From positions 62,001-126,000 of the forward strand of contig NZ_JYJB01000004.1 of NCBI RefSeq assembly GCF_000956475.1: a DNA stretch of 64,000 nt, in the 5' to 3' direction. The stretch's first letter is position 1, and each line of letters opens with the position of its first letter. Source of the DNA: Microbacterium hydrocarbonoxydans. Lineage in GTDB: Bacteria > Actinomycetota > Actinomycetes > Actinomycetales > Microbacteriaceae. Positions 52,536 through 61,574 of the stretch are shown here, in pieces. Below the pieces are notes generated by a model. That model searched no databases, was not told the origin of the DNA, and saw only the letters and a list, made by a program, of their open reading frames with translations. The position numbers were made by a program, and so were the translations under genes.

Positions 52536-53813
52536 TCAGGCGTCCAGTGCCGCTCTCTCTCGCCGGACAGCCGCGCGGTAGGCGTCTTTATTGACGTAGT
52601 AGGCCATGCGGTCGAGACCGAGATAGTGATAACCGCCGGTGACGTCGGGCCAGGGATCGCCGGTGACGCGGTCACGGAATGCCGTTGCCGTCGCGGCGGA
52701 GGCGTCGAGGTACGCCGCCAGCAGCTCGGCCTGCTCGTAGCGGCCCTGCCAGCCGATCCCGGAGGCCTCGATCATGCCCACCACGTAGAGCCCGTTGAAC
52801 GACGCGGGGAACATGTTGAGGAAGAGCCGGGGCGCAGCGCCTTGCCACTGCAGGTGCGCGCGGTCGACGAAGGGGTAGTCGAGCCGGTATCCGGTCGCGA
52901 GGATGATGAGGTCGTACTCGCCGGAGGTGCCGTCGCTGAAATGCACGGTGTCGCCGTCGAACCGCTCGATGTCGGGCCGGATTCGCAGATCTCCCTGACC
53001 GAGATGGTGCAGGACGAGCGTGTTCACGATCGGGTGCGATTCGTAGATGCGGTAGTCGGGCTTCGGGAATCCGAATCGCACGGGGTCGCCTGTGAATGCC
53101 CGAAGCACCCTGCTGTCGACGGCCTGCTTGAGACGCGCAGGCAGTGGCCTGCCCTGGTTGAGAGTGTCGCTCGGGCGGCCGAAGAGATATCGCGGAACGA
53201 AGTAGTACCCCCGCCGCACGCTCATGTCGATCGACGCCGCGCGATGCACGGCATCCACCGCGATGTCGCAGCCCGAGTTCCCCGCGCCGATCAGCAGCAC
53301 CCTCTTACCGGTGAGCTGGGCCGCGCTCTTGTACGACGACGTGTGCATGACCTCGCCCGTGAACTCGCCGGGGAAGGTCGGGATGTTCGGATGCGCCAGC
53401 GTGCCGTTCGCCAGAACCACGCCGTCGTAACGGCGGGTCTGCTCGCCTTCGGGGCCGGTGCTCGTGAGGTCCCAGCCGTCGTCACAGGGCTCGAGCCTGG
53501 TCACCGTCGTGCCGAAGCGGAACAGGGAGTTCAGACCGAAGTGCTCCGCATAGTCGCGAAAGTAGTCGAGCAGCACGCGGTGACCGGGATAGTCGACGGT
53601 CGTGCGCATCGGGAACTCTGCGAACTCGGTGGTCGTGCGCGAAGAGATCAGATGCGCGGATTCGTACACGGTGCTGCGCGGGTTCGTGATGTCCCAGAGC
53701 CCGCCGACGCCGTGCGAGGCTTCGTATCCCTCGACGCGGATGCTGCGCCGGCTCAGCGCACGCGCAGAGGCGAGCCCCGAAGGGCCCGCCCCGATGATCG
53801 CGTAGGTGCTCAT
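52536..53813 (-). CDS. flavin-containing monooxygenase-like NAD(P)-dependent oxidoreductase
   Basis: 425 residues. FAD-binding GAGPSGLASARAL, the FMO identifying motif pattern in FTGEVMHTSSYK (FxGxxxHxxxY), and a second nucleotide fold GAGNSGCDIAV; C-terminal ATGYRLDYPF. Such enzymes oxygenate N- or S-containing substrates or run Baeyer-Villiger reactions. The start shares one base with the mtlD stop (TGATG), so it is translated with the mannitol operon, which is an unexpected partner. No substrate can be inferred. Confidence 0.85.
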   Translation of the reverse strand: MSTYAIIGAGPSGLASARALSRRSIRVEGYEASHGVGGLWDITNPRSTVYESAHLISSRTTTEFAEFPMRTTVDYPGHRVLLDYFRDYAEHFGLNSLFRFGTTVTRLEPCDDGWDLTSTGPEGEQTRRYDGVVLANGTLAHPNIPTFPGEFTGEVMHTSSYKSAAQLTGKRVLLIGAGNSGCDIAVDAVHRAASIDMSVRRGYYFVPRYLFGRPSDTLNQGRPLPARLKQAVDSRVLRAFTGDPVRFGFPKPDYRIYESHPIVNTLVLHHLGQGDLRIRPDIERFDGDTVHFSDGTSGEYDLIILATGYRLDYPFVDRAHLQWQGAAPRLFLNMFPASFNGLYVVGMIEASGIGWQGRYEQAELLAAYLDASAATATAFRDRVTGDPWPDVTGGYHYLGLDRMAYYVNKDAYRAAVRRERAALDA

Positions 53814-54967
53814 CACACCATGATGGCCTCCTGGCGCGCGATCACGGCATCTCGGATCGCCGCGAACAGCGGATGCTCGGGGTCGAGGCCCGTCGCGGAA
53901 GCCGTGAACGATTCGGCATCCTCGTTGCGCAGCCGCTCCTGCAGCTCGACCGACTGCTCGTCGGCCGGGTCGTCGAACTCGAGCGCGGCGGCGACCGCCG
54001 CTGTGAGAGCGCTCGACGACAGGCCGCGCTCGGCGGCCATCGCCGCGGGGCCGATGAACCTCTCGTTCCGCGAGATCTTGCGCAGCGGCTGGCGGCCGAC
54101 GCGCTGCACCGTGTCGACGAGCTCGGGATTGCGGAAGCGGTCGAGGATCTTCGCGCGGTACTCCGCCAGCTCGGCCGGATCCAGCCCATGCTCCTCGACC
54201 AGGACAGCCGAGGTCTCTTCCAGTGCTGCTGAGACCTGCGCCGCGATCTTCGGGTCGGCGAGCGCATCCGAGATCCGCTCGATCCCGGCCCGCGCGCCGA
54301 AGTACGCCGTGGCGGCGTGCCCCGTGTTGACGGTGAACAGCTTGCGCTCGATGTACGGAGCGAGGTCGTCGACGAAGTGCGCGCCGGGGATCGACGGAAG
54401 CGCTCCGTCGAAGGGACCGGATTCGATCGCCCACTCGAAGTACGGCTCGACGGTCACGTCGACCCCGGCTCCCGCAGGCTGCGCGGGCACGATCCGGTCG
54501 ACCGCGGTGTTCGCGAAGACGGCGCCCGCGGTGAGGGCGTCGGCATCCGCTCCCGCAGCGGTCACCACCTCGTCGCGCAGCTGATCCGTCGCGCCGATCG
54601 CGTTCTCGCAGGCCATGACCTGGAGGGGAGCGGCGTCAGGGCTCCGGCGGCGAAGACCCTCGACGATCGCCGGTGCGACGAAGCGCAGCACGGTCGGGCC
54701 CACCGCTGTGGTCACCACGTCGGCCGTCGCGATCTCCTCGGCCAGACCGTCAGGGGCCAGACGGCTGTTGACCGCCCGGAACCCGGTGACGACCCGGTTC
54801 ACTCCGCCAGGACCGGCCTCGCGCACGGTGTACTCGGACGCCGCGTTGATCGCATCGACCAGCGCGTCGGCCACGTCGGAGAAGACGACCTCATAGCCGC
54901 CCTCGTGGAGCAGCAGGCCGACGAACCCGCGGCCGATGTTCCCCGCGCCGAAGTGGACGGCCTTCAT
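53813..54967 (-). CDS. mtlD: mannitol-1-phosphate 5-dehydrogenase
   Basis: 384 residues. N-terminal [24 protein letters not shown]-binding fold, [21 protein letters not shown] (active-site Lys-x5-Asn-x2-His), and [16 protein letters not shown]. Oxidises mannitol-1-phosphate to fructose-6-phosphate. Overlaps the EIIA gene by 4 nt. Confidence 0.96.
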   Translation of the reverse strand: MKAVHFGAGNIGRGFVGLLLHEGGYEVVFSDVADALVDAINAASEYTVREAGPGGVNRVVTGFRAVNSRLAPDGLAEEIATADVVTTAVGPTVLRFVAPAIVEGLRRRSPDAAPLQVMACENAIGATDQLRDEVVTAAGADADALTAGAVFANTAVDRIVPAQPAGAGVDVTVEPYFEWAIESGPFDGALPSIPGAHFVDDLAPYIERKLFTVNTGHAATAYFGARAGIERISDALADPKIAAQVSAALEETSAVLVEEHGLDPAELAEYRAKILDRFRNPELVDTVQRVGRQPLRKISRNERFIGPAAMAAERGLSSSALTAAVAAALEFDDPADEQSVELQERLRNEDAESFTASATGLDPEHPLFAAIRDAVIARQEAIMV

Positions 54968-55398
54968 CCCTCGTTCACCGCCGACAGCAGGGCATACAGA
55001 TCTTCCGGAGTCGCCGCTGCGTTGAGCCTCGCCACATCGTCCTCATCGGAGAACAGGATCGCGATCTGCGAGAGGATCTCGAGGTGCTCGTCTCCGCGGC
55101 CGGCGATGCCGATCACGAAGTTCGCCTGCTCGCCCGCCCAGTCCACGCCGCCGTCGTACCGCACGACGGAGAGAGCGGATGCCAGGATCGTGTCCTTCAT
55201 CTCGTTCGTGCCGTGCGGGATCGCCAGGCCGTTGCCCATGTAGGTCGACACGGTCTCCTCGCGCTGACGCATGGCGTCGAGGTAGGCGGGCGTGACCGCC
55301 CCGGCGGCCACGAGGATGTCGGTGGCCTCCTGCAGGGCCGCCTCCTGCGAGACGGAGCCCGCGTGGATGCGGATCTGGCCGAGTGTGAGAACGCTCAT
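54964..55398 (-). CDS. mtlF: PTS mannitol EIIA
   Basis: 144 residues. EIIA(Mtl/Fru) fold with the phosphorylated His in [16 protein letters not shown]. Two ATG codons stand in tandem; I use the second (55398), which has AAAGGAAG 4 nt upstream, though the first (55401) is possible. Passes phosphate from HPr to the EIIB part of MtlA. Overlaps mtlA. Confidence 0.94.
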   Translation of the reverse strand: MSVLTLGQIRIHAGSVSQEAALQEATDILVAAGAVTPAYLDAMRQREETVSTYMGNGLAIPHGTNEMKDTILASALSVVRYDGGVDWAGEQANFVIGIAGRGDEHLEILSQIAILFSDEDDVARLNAAATPEDLYALLSAVNEG

Positions 55399-56927
55399 CA
55401 TGCTTCCTTTCGCTGGTCCTGAACCATCTGGACGACCTCTTCGTACTTCGGAGAGTTCATGAAGTTGTCGACCGAGATGTGGATCGAGTTCGGCGACTGC
55501 GCCTTCGCGCGATCGGTCAGCTGCTGCTGGGTGATCACGACGTCGGCAGTGCCGTCGAGGTTGGCGATGGCCTGATTGACGATCTTCAGATCCTCGATGC
55601 CCGCCTTCTTGAACTTGTTGCGCAGCACGCTCGCGCCCATGGCCGACGAGCCCATGCCGGCGTCGCACGCGAACACGATGCTCTCGATCGGGGCGGTGGA
55701 GACCGCGGTGGGGGCGGCGGACTTCGACACCAGACCGCTCAGTGCCTCGGAGGACTTGCCCTTGTTGGCCTCGGTCTGTGCGACGGCTGCGGCGAAGGCG
55801 TCCTCCTTCTCGAGATCCTTCTTGCGGCTGGCGCGGAGGATCACCGTGGCGATGATGAACGTGACTGCGGCGGAGAGGATGACCGAGAGGATCACGCCCA
55901 CGTAGTCGGTGCGGTACGTCTGGCCGAGCACGGCGATGATGCTCCCCGGCGCCGCAGGGGCGACGAGTCCCGTGCCGAACAGCATGTTCGTGGTCACGCC
56001 GGTCATGCCACCGGCGATCAGGGCGAGGATCAGAACGGGCTTCATCAGCGCGTACGGGAAGTACACCTCATGGATGCCGCCGAAGAACTGGATCACCGCG
56101 GCACCCGGCGCGGACGCGCGCGCTGCACCGATGCCGAACAGCGTGAACGCCAGGAGCAGACCGACACCGGGCCCGGGGTTGGCCTCGAGAAGGAACAGGA
56201 TCGACTTGCCGCTTTCGGTGGCCTGCTGGGTGCCGAGCGGGGTGAGCACGCCGTGGTTGATGGCGTTGTTGAGGAAGAACACTTTCGCGGGCTCAATGAT
56301 GATGCTCGTGAGCGGAAGCAGGTTCGTGTCGACCAGCCAGTTCACGACCGAGGACAGCACGTTCATGATGCCGTTGACGAGCCAGGCGACCGGATAGAAG
56401 CCGACGATCACCATCACGAAGCCCCAGATGCCCGCCGAGAACATGTTCACGAGCATCTCGAAGCCGGCCTTGATCTTGCCTTCCCAGAGGGAGTCCAGCC
56501 ACTTCATGGTGTATGCCGCAAGCGGCGCCATGATCATCGCGCCGATGAACATGTGGATCTGGCCGAGGGTCTTCGCGTCGGGGTCGGCTGCGAGCAGCTG
56601 CTCGTTGTACTGAGCGATCAGGAAGTCGGATCCGGCGATGACGCCCATCACGGCGATCGCCGCGACGACGCCACCACGCGTCTTGTAGACGATCGTGCCG
56701 CCGGTGTAGGCGATGATGATCGGCAGCAGGTAGTGGATCATCGGCCCGACGATCGTCGCCAGCTGCGCGTTCGGCGTCCAACCGACGTCGATGAACAAAG
56801 CGGTGATGATGCCCCACGCGATCAGCGCGGGGATGTTAGGCATGATCATGCCCGAGAGGAACGTGCCGAAACGCTGCACGCCCACGCGGAGGCCACCGGG
56901 CTTGGTGGCGGATGACGTCGTCGTCAT
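55398..56927 (-). CDS. mtlA: PTS mannitol EIICB
   Basis: 509 residues. Membrane EIIC (~1-335) with the mannitol family pieces GGTIVYKTRGGVVAAIAVMG, NNAINHGVLTPLG and FFGGIHEVYFPY. EIIB follows a linker: VFACDAGMGSSAMGASVLR with the phosphorylated Cys. EIIA is separate, unlike E. coli MtlA. Imports and phosphorylates mannitol. Starts 30 nt after ptsI. Confidence 0.96.
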   Translation of the reverse strand: MTTTSSATKPGGLRVGVQRFGTFLSGMIMPNIPALIAWGIITALFIDVGWTPNAQLATIVGPMIHYLLPIIIAYTGGTIVYKTRGGVVAAIAVMGVIAGSDFLIAQYNEQLLAADPDAKTLGQIHMFIGAMIMAPLAAYTMKWLDSLWEGKIKAGFEMLVNMFSAGIWGFVMVIVGFYPVAWLVNGIMNVLSSVVNWLVDTNLLPLTSIIIEPAKVFFLNNAINHGVLTPLGTQQATESGKSILFLLEANPGPGVGLLLAFTLFGIGAARASAPGAAVIQFFGGIHEVYFPYALMKPVLILALIAGGMTGVTTNMLFGTGLVAPAAPGSIIAVLGQTYRTDYVGVILSVILSAAVTFIIATVILRASRKKDLEKEDAFAAAVAQTEANKGKSSEALSGLVSKSAAPTAVSTAPIESIVFACDAGMGSSAMGASVLRNKFKKAGIEDLKIVNQAIANLDGTADVVITQQQLTDRAKAQSPNSIHISVDNFMNSPKYEEVVQMVQDQRKEA

Positions 56928-56956
56928 GATGTCGCTTCTTTCTGGTGAGGGGGAGA

Positions 56957-58624
56957 TCAGTGCTGGGGGAGGGATGCCGCGAGCTGGGCCGCGGCGGTGC
57001 GGGCGGATGCCGCGTCATCTGCGGCGAGGGCCGCCTCGGCGAGCTGCTTCGCCTCGTCGAGGGTGCGGCCGAGAAGCATCTGCCGGACGTCGGCGAGTGC
57101 GGCCGGCGCCATCGAGAGGCTGGTCGCGCCGAGACCGACGAGGACGACGGCCAGCAGCGGGTCGGCAGCGGCCTCTCCGCAGATGCCGACGGGCTTGCCG
57201 AGCCGGGCGCCGGCGGCGCCCACCTCGCGCACCAGGCGCAGCACCGCCGGGTGCCACGGATCCTGGAAGTCGGCGACGGAGCCGAGCATGCGGTCGGCGG
57301 CCATGGTGTACTGCGTCAGGTCGTTGGTGCCGATCGAGGCGAAGTCCGCGTGTGCGAGCACGCGGTCGGCCAGGAGCGCCGCGGCCGGCACCTCGACCAT
57401 GACTCCGGGAGTCTTCAGGCCGTACTCGCGCGCGAGGGCGGTGAAGTACTTCGTCTCCTCGACGGTGGCCACCATGGGTGCCATGACCCACAGATCGGCC
57501 TCGGTCGCGGCATCCGCTTCGGCGAGCGCGGTCAGCTGCTCGCGCAGGATGTCCTCGCTGGCGCGGAGCGCCCGGAGGCCGCGGAGGCCGAGCGCCGGGT
57601 TCTCCTCGTGCGCGTCGTTGAGGAACGCCAGCGGCTTGTCGGCGCCGGCGTCGAGCATACGCACGACCACCTTCTTGCCGGGGAACGCCGCGAGCAGCTC
57701 GCGATACGACTCGCGCTGCTGCTCCACGGTCGGCGCCTGCGCGGATGAGAGGAACAGGAACTCGGTGCGGAACAGGCCGACGCCCTCGGCGCCCCGAGCG
57801 ACCGCATCAGCGGCATCCGCGGGCTTTCCGAGGTTCGCCAGCAGCGGGATCGCGGTGCCGTCGGCGAGCGCTCCGGGTGTGAGCGGGGCGGCCACAGCCG
57901 AGAGCCGGTCGGCGGCGCGCTGCGCGGCGCGTTCGAGCTCCTCGGCAGACGGGTCGGTCACGACCACGCCGCTCGACGCATCCACGATCACGGTCTCGCC
58001 GTCGCGGAGGCCGGCGGCCTCGGCCGCGCCCACGATGGCGACGATCCCCTTCTCACGGGCGAGGATCGCCGTGTGCGAGGTCGGACCCCCGTCGGTGGTG
58101 ACAAGAGCGAGCACCTGGTCGAGCTTCAGCAGGGCCGTGTCCGCAGGAGCGAGGTCACGGGCGACCAGGACGAAGGGATGCCCGGGGTCGGGGACGCCGG
58201 GGGCGGCGACGCCGCGCAGGTGCGCGAGCACCCGCTGTGCGATGTCCTCGAGATCGGCCGCCCGCTCGCCGAGGTAGCCCCCGACGGCCTCGAGCGTCGC
58301 CCGGAAGCCGGCGAACGCGTCGTGCACCGCCCACTCGGCGGTGGTTCCCGCGTCGATGCGGGTGTCGACCTCGTCCTGCAGGGTCGGGTCCTCGGCGATC
58401 ATGGCCTGGGCCTCGAGGACCTCTTGGGCCGCGCCCCCCGCGAGATCACCGCGTTCGGTGAGCTCGGCGGCCACGGCCGAGATGGCCTCGCGAGCACGTG
58501 CGCGCTCGGCATCCGCTCCGATCGTGCTGGACGTCTTCTCAGGCGCGGGAAGCGCCTCCGTCATCCGGATCACCGGCCCCTGGGCGATGCCGAGGCCGAT
58601 CCCCACTCCGCGCAGCTCGCTCAT
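56957..58624 (-). CDS. ptsI: PTS enzyme I (PEP-protein phosphotransferase)
   Basis: 555 residues. Phospho-His in TTDGGPTSHTAILAREKGI; PEP-binding domain with GVGLFRTEFLFLS, RMLDAGADKPLAFL, ASIGTNDLTQYTMAADR and the active Cys in GICGEAAAD. Takes phosphate from PEP and passes it to HPr. Shares a base with the HPr gene stop. Its place inside the mannitol operon suggests that general PTS proteins are co-induced with mannitol here. Confidence 0.96.
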   Translation of the reverse strand: MSELRGVGIGLGIAQGPVIRMTEALPAPEKTSSTIGADAERARAREAISAVAAELTERGDLAGGAAQEVLEAQAMIAEDPTLQDEVDTRIDAGTTAEWAVHDAFAGFRATLEAVGGYLGERAADLEDIAQRVLAHLRGVAAPGVPDPGHPFVLVARDLAPADTALLKLDQVLALVTTDGGPTSHTAILAREKGIVAIVGAAEAAGLRDGETVIVDASSGVVVTDPSAEELERAAQRAADRLSAVAAPLTPGALADGTAIPLLANLGKPADAADAVARGAEGVGLFRTEFLFLSSAQAPTVEQQRESYRELLAAFPGKKVVVRMLDAGADKPLAFLNDAHEENPALGLRGLRALRASEDILREQLTALAEADAATEADLWVMAPMVATVEETKYFTALAREYGLKTPGVMVEVPAAALLADRVLAHADFASIGTNDLTQYTMAADRMLGSVADFQDPWHPAVLRLVREVGAAGARLGKPVGICGEAAADPLLAVVLVGLGATSLSMAPAALADVRQMLLGRTLDEAKQLAEAALAADDAASARTAAAQLAASLPQH

Positions 58625-58902
58625 CAGGCACTCTCCGCATCGTGGTCGGTGGTGAGCAGCTCGGTGAGCGTGTCGAGCACGGCATCCGCGCCGTCGCCGT
58701 CCGCCGTGAGCGTCACGTAGTCGCCGAATTCGATGGCCAGTCCGATGACGCCGAGAATGCTGGCGGCGTTGACAGGAGATCCGGCGTCCTTCGCGATGGT
58801 CACCGGGATGCCGGAGTCCTTCGCAGCCTGAGCGAACAGCTTCGCGGGGCGGGCGTGCAGCCCGTGCGACGATCCGATCCGGACGGTACGTGTGACGGTC
58901 AT
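58624..58902 (-). CDS. ptsH: PTS HPr phosphocarrier protein
   Basis: 92 residues. Active-site His in SSHGLHARPAKLF; the regulatory region NAASILGVIGLAIEFGD contains a Ser at the site kinase-regulated in Firmicutes. Slightly longer than the 85-88 residue norm. Overlaps EIIB upstream by 4 nt and ptsI by 1 nt. Confidence 0.95.
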   Translation of the reverse strand: MTVTRTVRIGSSHGLHARPAKLFAQAAKDSGIPVTIAKDAGSPVNAASILGVIGLAIEFGDYVTLTADGDGADAVLDTLTELLTTDHDAESA

Positions 58903-59216
58903 GATCTTCCTTCCGATGTGGTGCGGGGTTCTGCGAGGGCGGCGCGGGCGAGGGCGAGTGTTCGTCGCCCGTCGCGATCGTCGAAGATGTCGTCGGGGAG
59001 CACGGCGATCGGCATCGGGAGGACCTCCCGCAGATCGACGGCCCGCTCCTTCAGGTGGGGGCCGACGAGGATCAGATCCGCGCTGGACTCGGTCACCGAC
59101 TGGGCCGTTCCAGCGGACGTCTCCCAGTCAAGACCTGCCGATTCGGCCGCGCGGCGCAGCCGCTGGGCCACGAACGTGCTCGACGCGCCTGCGCCGCAGA
59201 TGACCAGGATCTTCAT
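58899..59216 (-). CDS. orphan PTS EIIB, lactose/cellobiose type
   Basis: 105 residues from ATG 59216 (AAAGGCGGA upstream). N-terminal phospho-Cys motif ILVICGAGASSTFVAQRLRR, then DLILVGPHLKE, matching EIIB(Lac/Cel). No matching EIIA or EIIC is in the window. First gene of the mannitol operon. It could accept phosphate from HPr-EIIA and act as a regulator or feed a transporter elsewhere (inference). Confidence 0.8.
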   Translation of the reverse strand: MKILVICGAGASSTFVAQRLRRAAESAGLDWETSAGTAQSVTESSADLILVGPHLKERAVDLREVLPMPIAVLPDDIFDDRDGRRTLALARAALAEPRTTSEGRS

Positions 59217-59379
59217 CGATTCCGCCTTTCTGAGAACAGTCTGTGAGCCGAGGGGTGCATCTGCCAACAAGAAGATTTCCGCCCCCGCGGAACGTCGTCT
59301 TCCGGCCTCGCACGCGCGGATGCTGACATCATGGAGACGCGGGACACAGGCGTCGCCCGCGCGGAGGAGTCGGAGGCAC
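59217..59379. promoter_or_regulatory. divergent promoter of the mannitol operon and its regulator, with a dyad
   Basis: 163 bp. TTCCGC-CCCC-GCGGAA (59277-59292) is a perfect 6-4-6 dyad, extended imperfectly by GAAGA (59271-59275) and TCTTC (59298-59302). A -35-like TTGGCA for the operon is near 59262-59267 on the minus strand. The dyad is the best candidate for the PRD regulator's operator. No coding frame. Confidence 0.55.
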
Positions 59380-61299
59380 ATGTCGCGTCAGCGTCAGGAT
59401 CAGCTCCTCGCCGCCCTGCTGCGCCAGGACACGTGGGTGACCGCCGCGAGCCTCGCCGACCTTCTCGGTGTGACACCGCGCAGCATCCGCTCCTATGTGG
59501 CCTCGCTGAACGCGCGGGTCACCGACGCGGACGCCGTCGAATCCGGTCCGGCCGGATACCGCGCCGGCCCCGCCGCACGCGATGCGCTTCGCACACGCAC
59601 GGGGGAGAGCACGCCGCGCCATCGCCTCCACGCCGTGGTGCGCATGCTGCTCGACGACGCCGAGGGCATCGACGTGTTCGAGGCCGCCGCACGCCTGCAT
59701 GTGAGCGAGGCGACCCTGGAAGCCGATCTCACTCGCGTGCGTGGCCTGCTCGGCGACACCGGGCTCGTCCTCGAGCGCGATCGCGAACTGGTGCGCCTGA
59801 GGGGCTCTGAGGAGGCGCGGCGCCGGCTGATCAGCGGTCTGGCGCACGACGAATCGGACACCGCGTCCTTCCACCCCGAGGCATTCCGCACCGCGCTCGT
59901 CGGGAACGCGGTCGACACGAGCGCCGTCGGCCCGTTCAAGACCGCCCTCGTCGAAGAGCTGGGGGCTCTCGGCTACTACGTCAACGAGCTCGCGATCTCC
60001 GACGTGCTGCTGCACATCGCGATCGCCGCCGACCGGGTCGCCGCGGGTCACGCGCTCGACGCGGCGGAGACAGCCACTCGCGAGGAGATCCCCAGGGTCG
60101 GGGCGGTCGTCGCGAGGCTCGCCCGCGAGCATTTCGGCGTGCGTCTCGGCGAAGGCGACGTGGCGCATCTCGCCTCGCTCGTGCTGACCAGGGTCGTCGC
60201 GCCGGGGGACAGCGCCACGCAGGACGCGGCGCGCAGCGGCGTCGAACCGCGGGTCGAGCAGGCGGTGCGAGGCGAGCTCCAGCGGGCGGCGGCTGATTAC
60301 CGGCTCGACCTCGTCGACGACACCTTCGTGCTGAGGCTGTCCCTGCACATCCAGAATCTGCTTCGGCGTGCAGAGAGCAGGGCGCTGTCGCGGAATCCGC
60401 TGACGCGGTCGCTGAAGTCGACGTATCCGATGATCTTCGAGGTCGCCGTGTCGATCGCCAGCGGACTCCATGACCGGCTGGGCTCACCCATTCACGACGA
60501 CGAGATCGCGTACATCGCGATGCACGTCGGCGGGCGGCTCGAACGCAGTCGCGCCGCGGCATCGATCCTCACCGCCACGATCGTGTGCCCCGGGTACTAC
60601 GAGCTGCACGAGCTGCTGCGCTCGAGCGTCGACCGCTCCCTCGGGTCGGCGATCGAGGTGACGGGAGTGGTGACCAGCGTCGATCCGGACTGGTCATCCT
60701 TCAACACCGATCTGGTGCTGTCGACGATCGACCCTGCGGTCGGTGACGACCGCGTGATCAGGATCCACCCGTTCTTCTCGGACACGGATGCCGAACGGGT
60801 GCAGCAGGCCGCTGCGCGGCTCCGCCGGGCGCGCAGGCTGAACCGGCTGCGTGAGGAGCTGTCGCGATACTTCGACGCAGAGGCTTTCGTGCACCCCCTT
60901 CCCGATGAGGGCGAAGAGGGCATCATCCGCCGTCTCGGCGGCCTGCTGGTGAGCCGGGGTCTGATCGGCACCGACTACGTCGAGAACACGATCGTGCGCG
61001 AGCAGATGTCGTCGACCGCATTCACCGACGCGCTCGCGGTGCCGCATGCGCTGCAGATGACGGCGTCGCGCACCGCGATCGCGATCGGCGTCGCCGACGG
61101 ATCGGTGGCGTGGGGCGACGGAAGGGTGCAGGTGGTCGCCCTCGCCGCATTCAGCGAGAGCGACCGGGCCGCGTTCCAGACCGTGTTCGAGCAGCTCGTC
61201 GAGGTGTTCAGCGAACGCGACAGCGTGCAGCGCATCGTGCGTCGTGGGACGAGCTTCGAGATGTTCCTCGACGAGCTGGTCGCCGTGATCGACGGCTGA
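59380..61299 (+). CDS. mtlR: PRD-containing transcriptional regulator (MtlR/LicR-like)
   Basis: 639 residues from ATG 59380 (GGAGG upstream). Two N-terminal DNA-binding helix-turn-helix regions (VTAASLADLLGVTPRSIRSY; DVFEAAARLHVSEATLEADL). Two PRD domains follow (~190-400) with His candidates in LLHIAIAADR and YIAMHVGGRL. An EIIB-like domain has Cys in IVCPGYYELHELL, and a C-terminal EIIA-like domain has His in DALAVPHALQM. Phosphorylation by HPr and the EII proteins should set its activity. Divergent from the mannitol PTS operon, which it most likely activates. Confidence 0.9.
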   Translation: MSRQRQDQLLAALLRQDTWVTAASLADLLGVTPRSIRSYVASLNARVTDADAVESGPAGYRAGPAARDALRTRTGESTPRHRLHAVVRMLLDDAEGIDVFEAAARLHVSEATLEADLTRVRGLLGDTGLVLERDRELVRLRGSEEARRRLISGLAHDESDTASFHPEAFRTALVGNAVDTSAVGPFKTALVEELGALGYYVNELAISDVLLHIAIAADRVAAGHALDAAETATREEIPRVGAVVARLAREHFGVRLGEGDVAHLASLVLTRVVAPGDSATQDAARSGVEPRVEQAVRGELQRAAADYRLDLVDDTFVLRLSLHIQNLLRRAESRALSRNPLTRSLKSTYPMIFEVAVSIASGLHDRLGSPIHDDEIAYIAMHVGGRLERSRAAASILTATIVCPGYYELHELLRSSVDRSLGSAIEVTGVVTSVDPDWSSFNTDLVLSTIDPAVGDDRVIRIHPFFSDTDAERVQQAAARLRRARRLNRLREELSRYFDAEAFVHPLPDEGEEGIIRRLGGLLVSRGLIGTDYVENTIVREQMSSTAFTDALAVPHALQMTASRTAIAIGVADGSVAWGDGRVQVVALAAFSESDRAAFQTVFEQLVEVFSERDSVQRIVRRGTSFEMFLDELVAVIDG

Positions 61300-61563
61300 T
61301 CAGCCCTTCGGGTCGAGCACCGCCGAGAGCGCGTCGAGCAGAGCGGCGGATGCCGGAGCATCCGCCGTCTCCAAAGTGACCACATCGCCCTCCGCGAGGT
61401 CGAGCATCATCACCGCGAGAACGCTGCGGAGATCGGCCTCTGCACCTGTGTCCTTGCGCACGACGACCGGATCGTCATGATCCATCGCCAGGCGGACGAG
61501 CTCCGCGACGGGTCGCGCATGGCCGCCGTTCAGAGCGGTGATCGTGACCCGTCGCGTCGCCAT
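61300..61563 (-). CDS. second HPr-like phosphocarrier protein with variant active site
   Basis: 87 residues. The active-site loop reads NGGHARPVAELV: the phospho-His, Arg and Pro are kept, but Leu before His is Gly. The Ser-region reads DLRSVLAVMMLDLAEGD. Convergent and directly abutting the regulator gene (stop at 61302-61300 next to its stop). It could be a dedicated HPr that phosphorylates the PRD regulator or another PTS rather than mannitol import. Alternative: a degenerate duplicate, though the fold is intact. Confidence 0.8.
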   Translation of the reverse strand: MATRRVTITALNGGHARPVAELVRLAMDHDDPVVVRKDTGAEADLRSVLAVMMLDLAEGDVVTLETADAPASAALLDALSAVLDPKG

Positions 61564-61574
61564 GCCGGTCTCGC

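Noticed and set aside
53813-53816. Frameshift or fusion between mtlD and the monooxygenase
   Set aside because: The one-base stop/start overlap is normal translational coupling; both proteins have complete termini.
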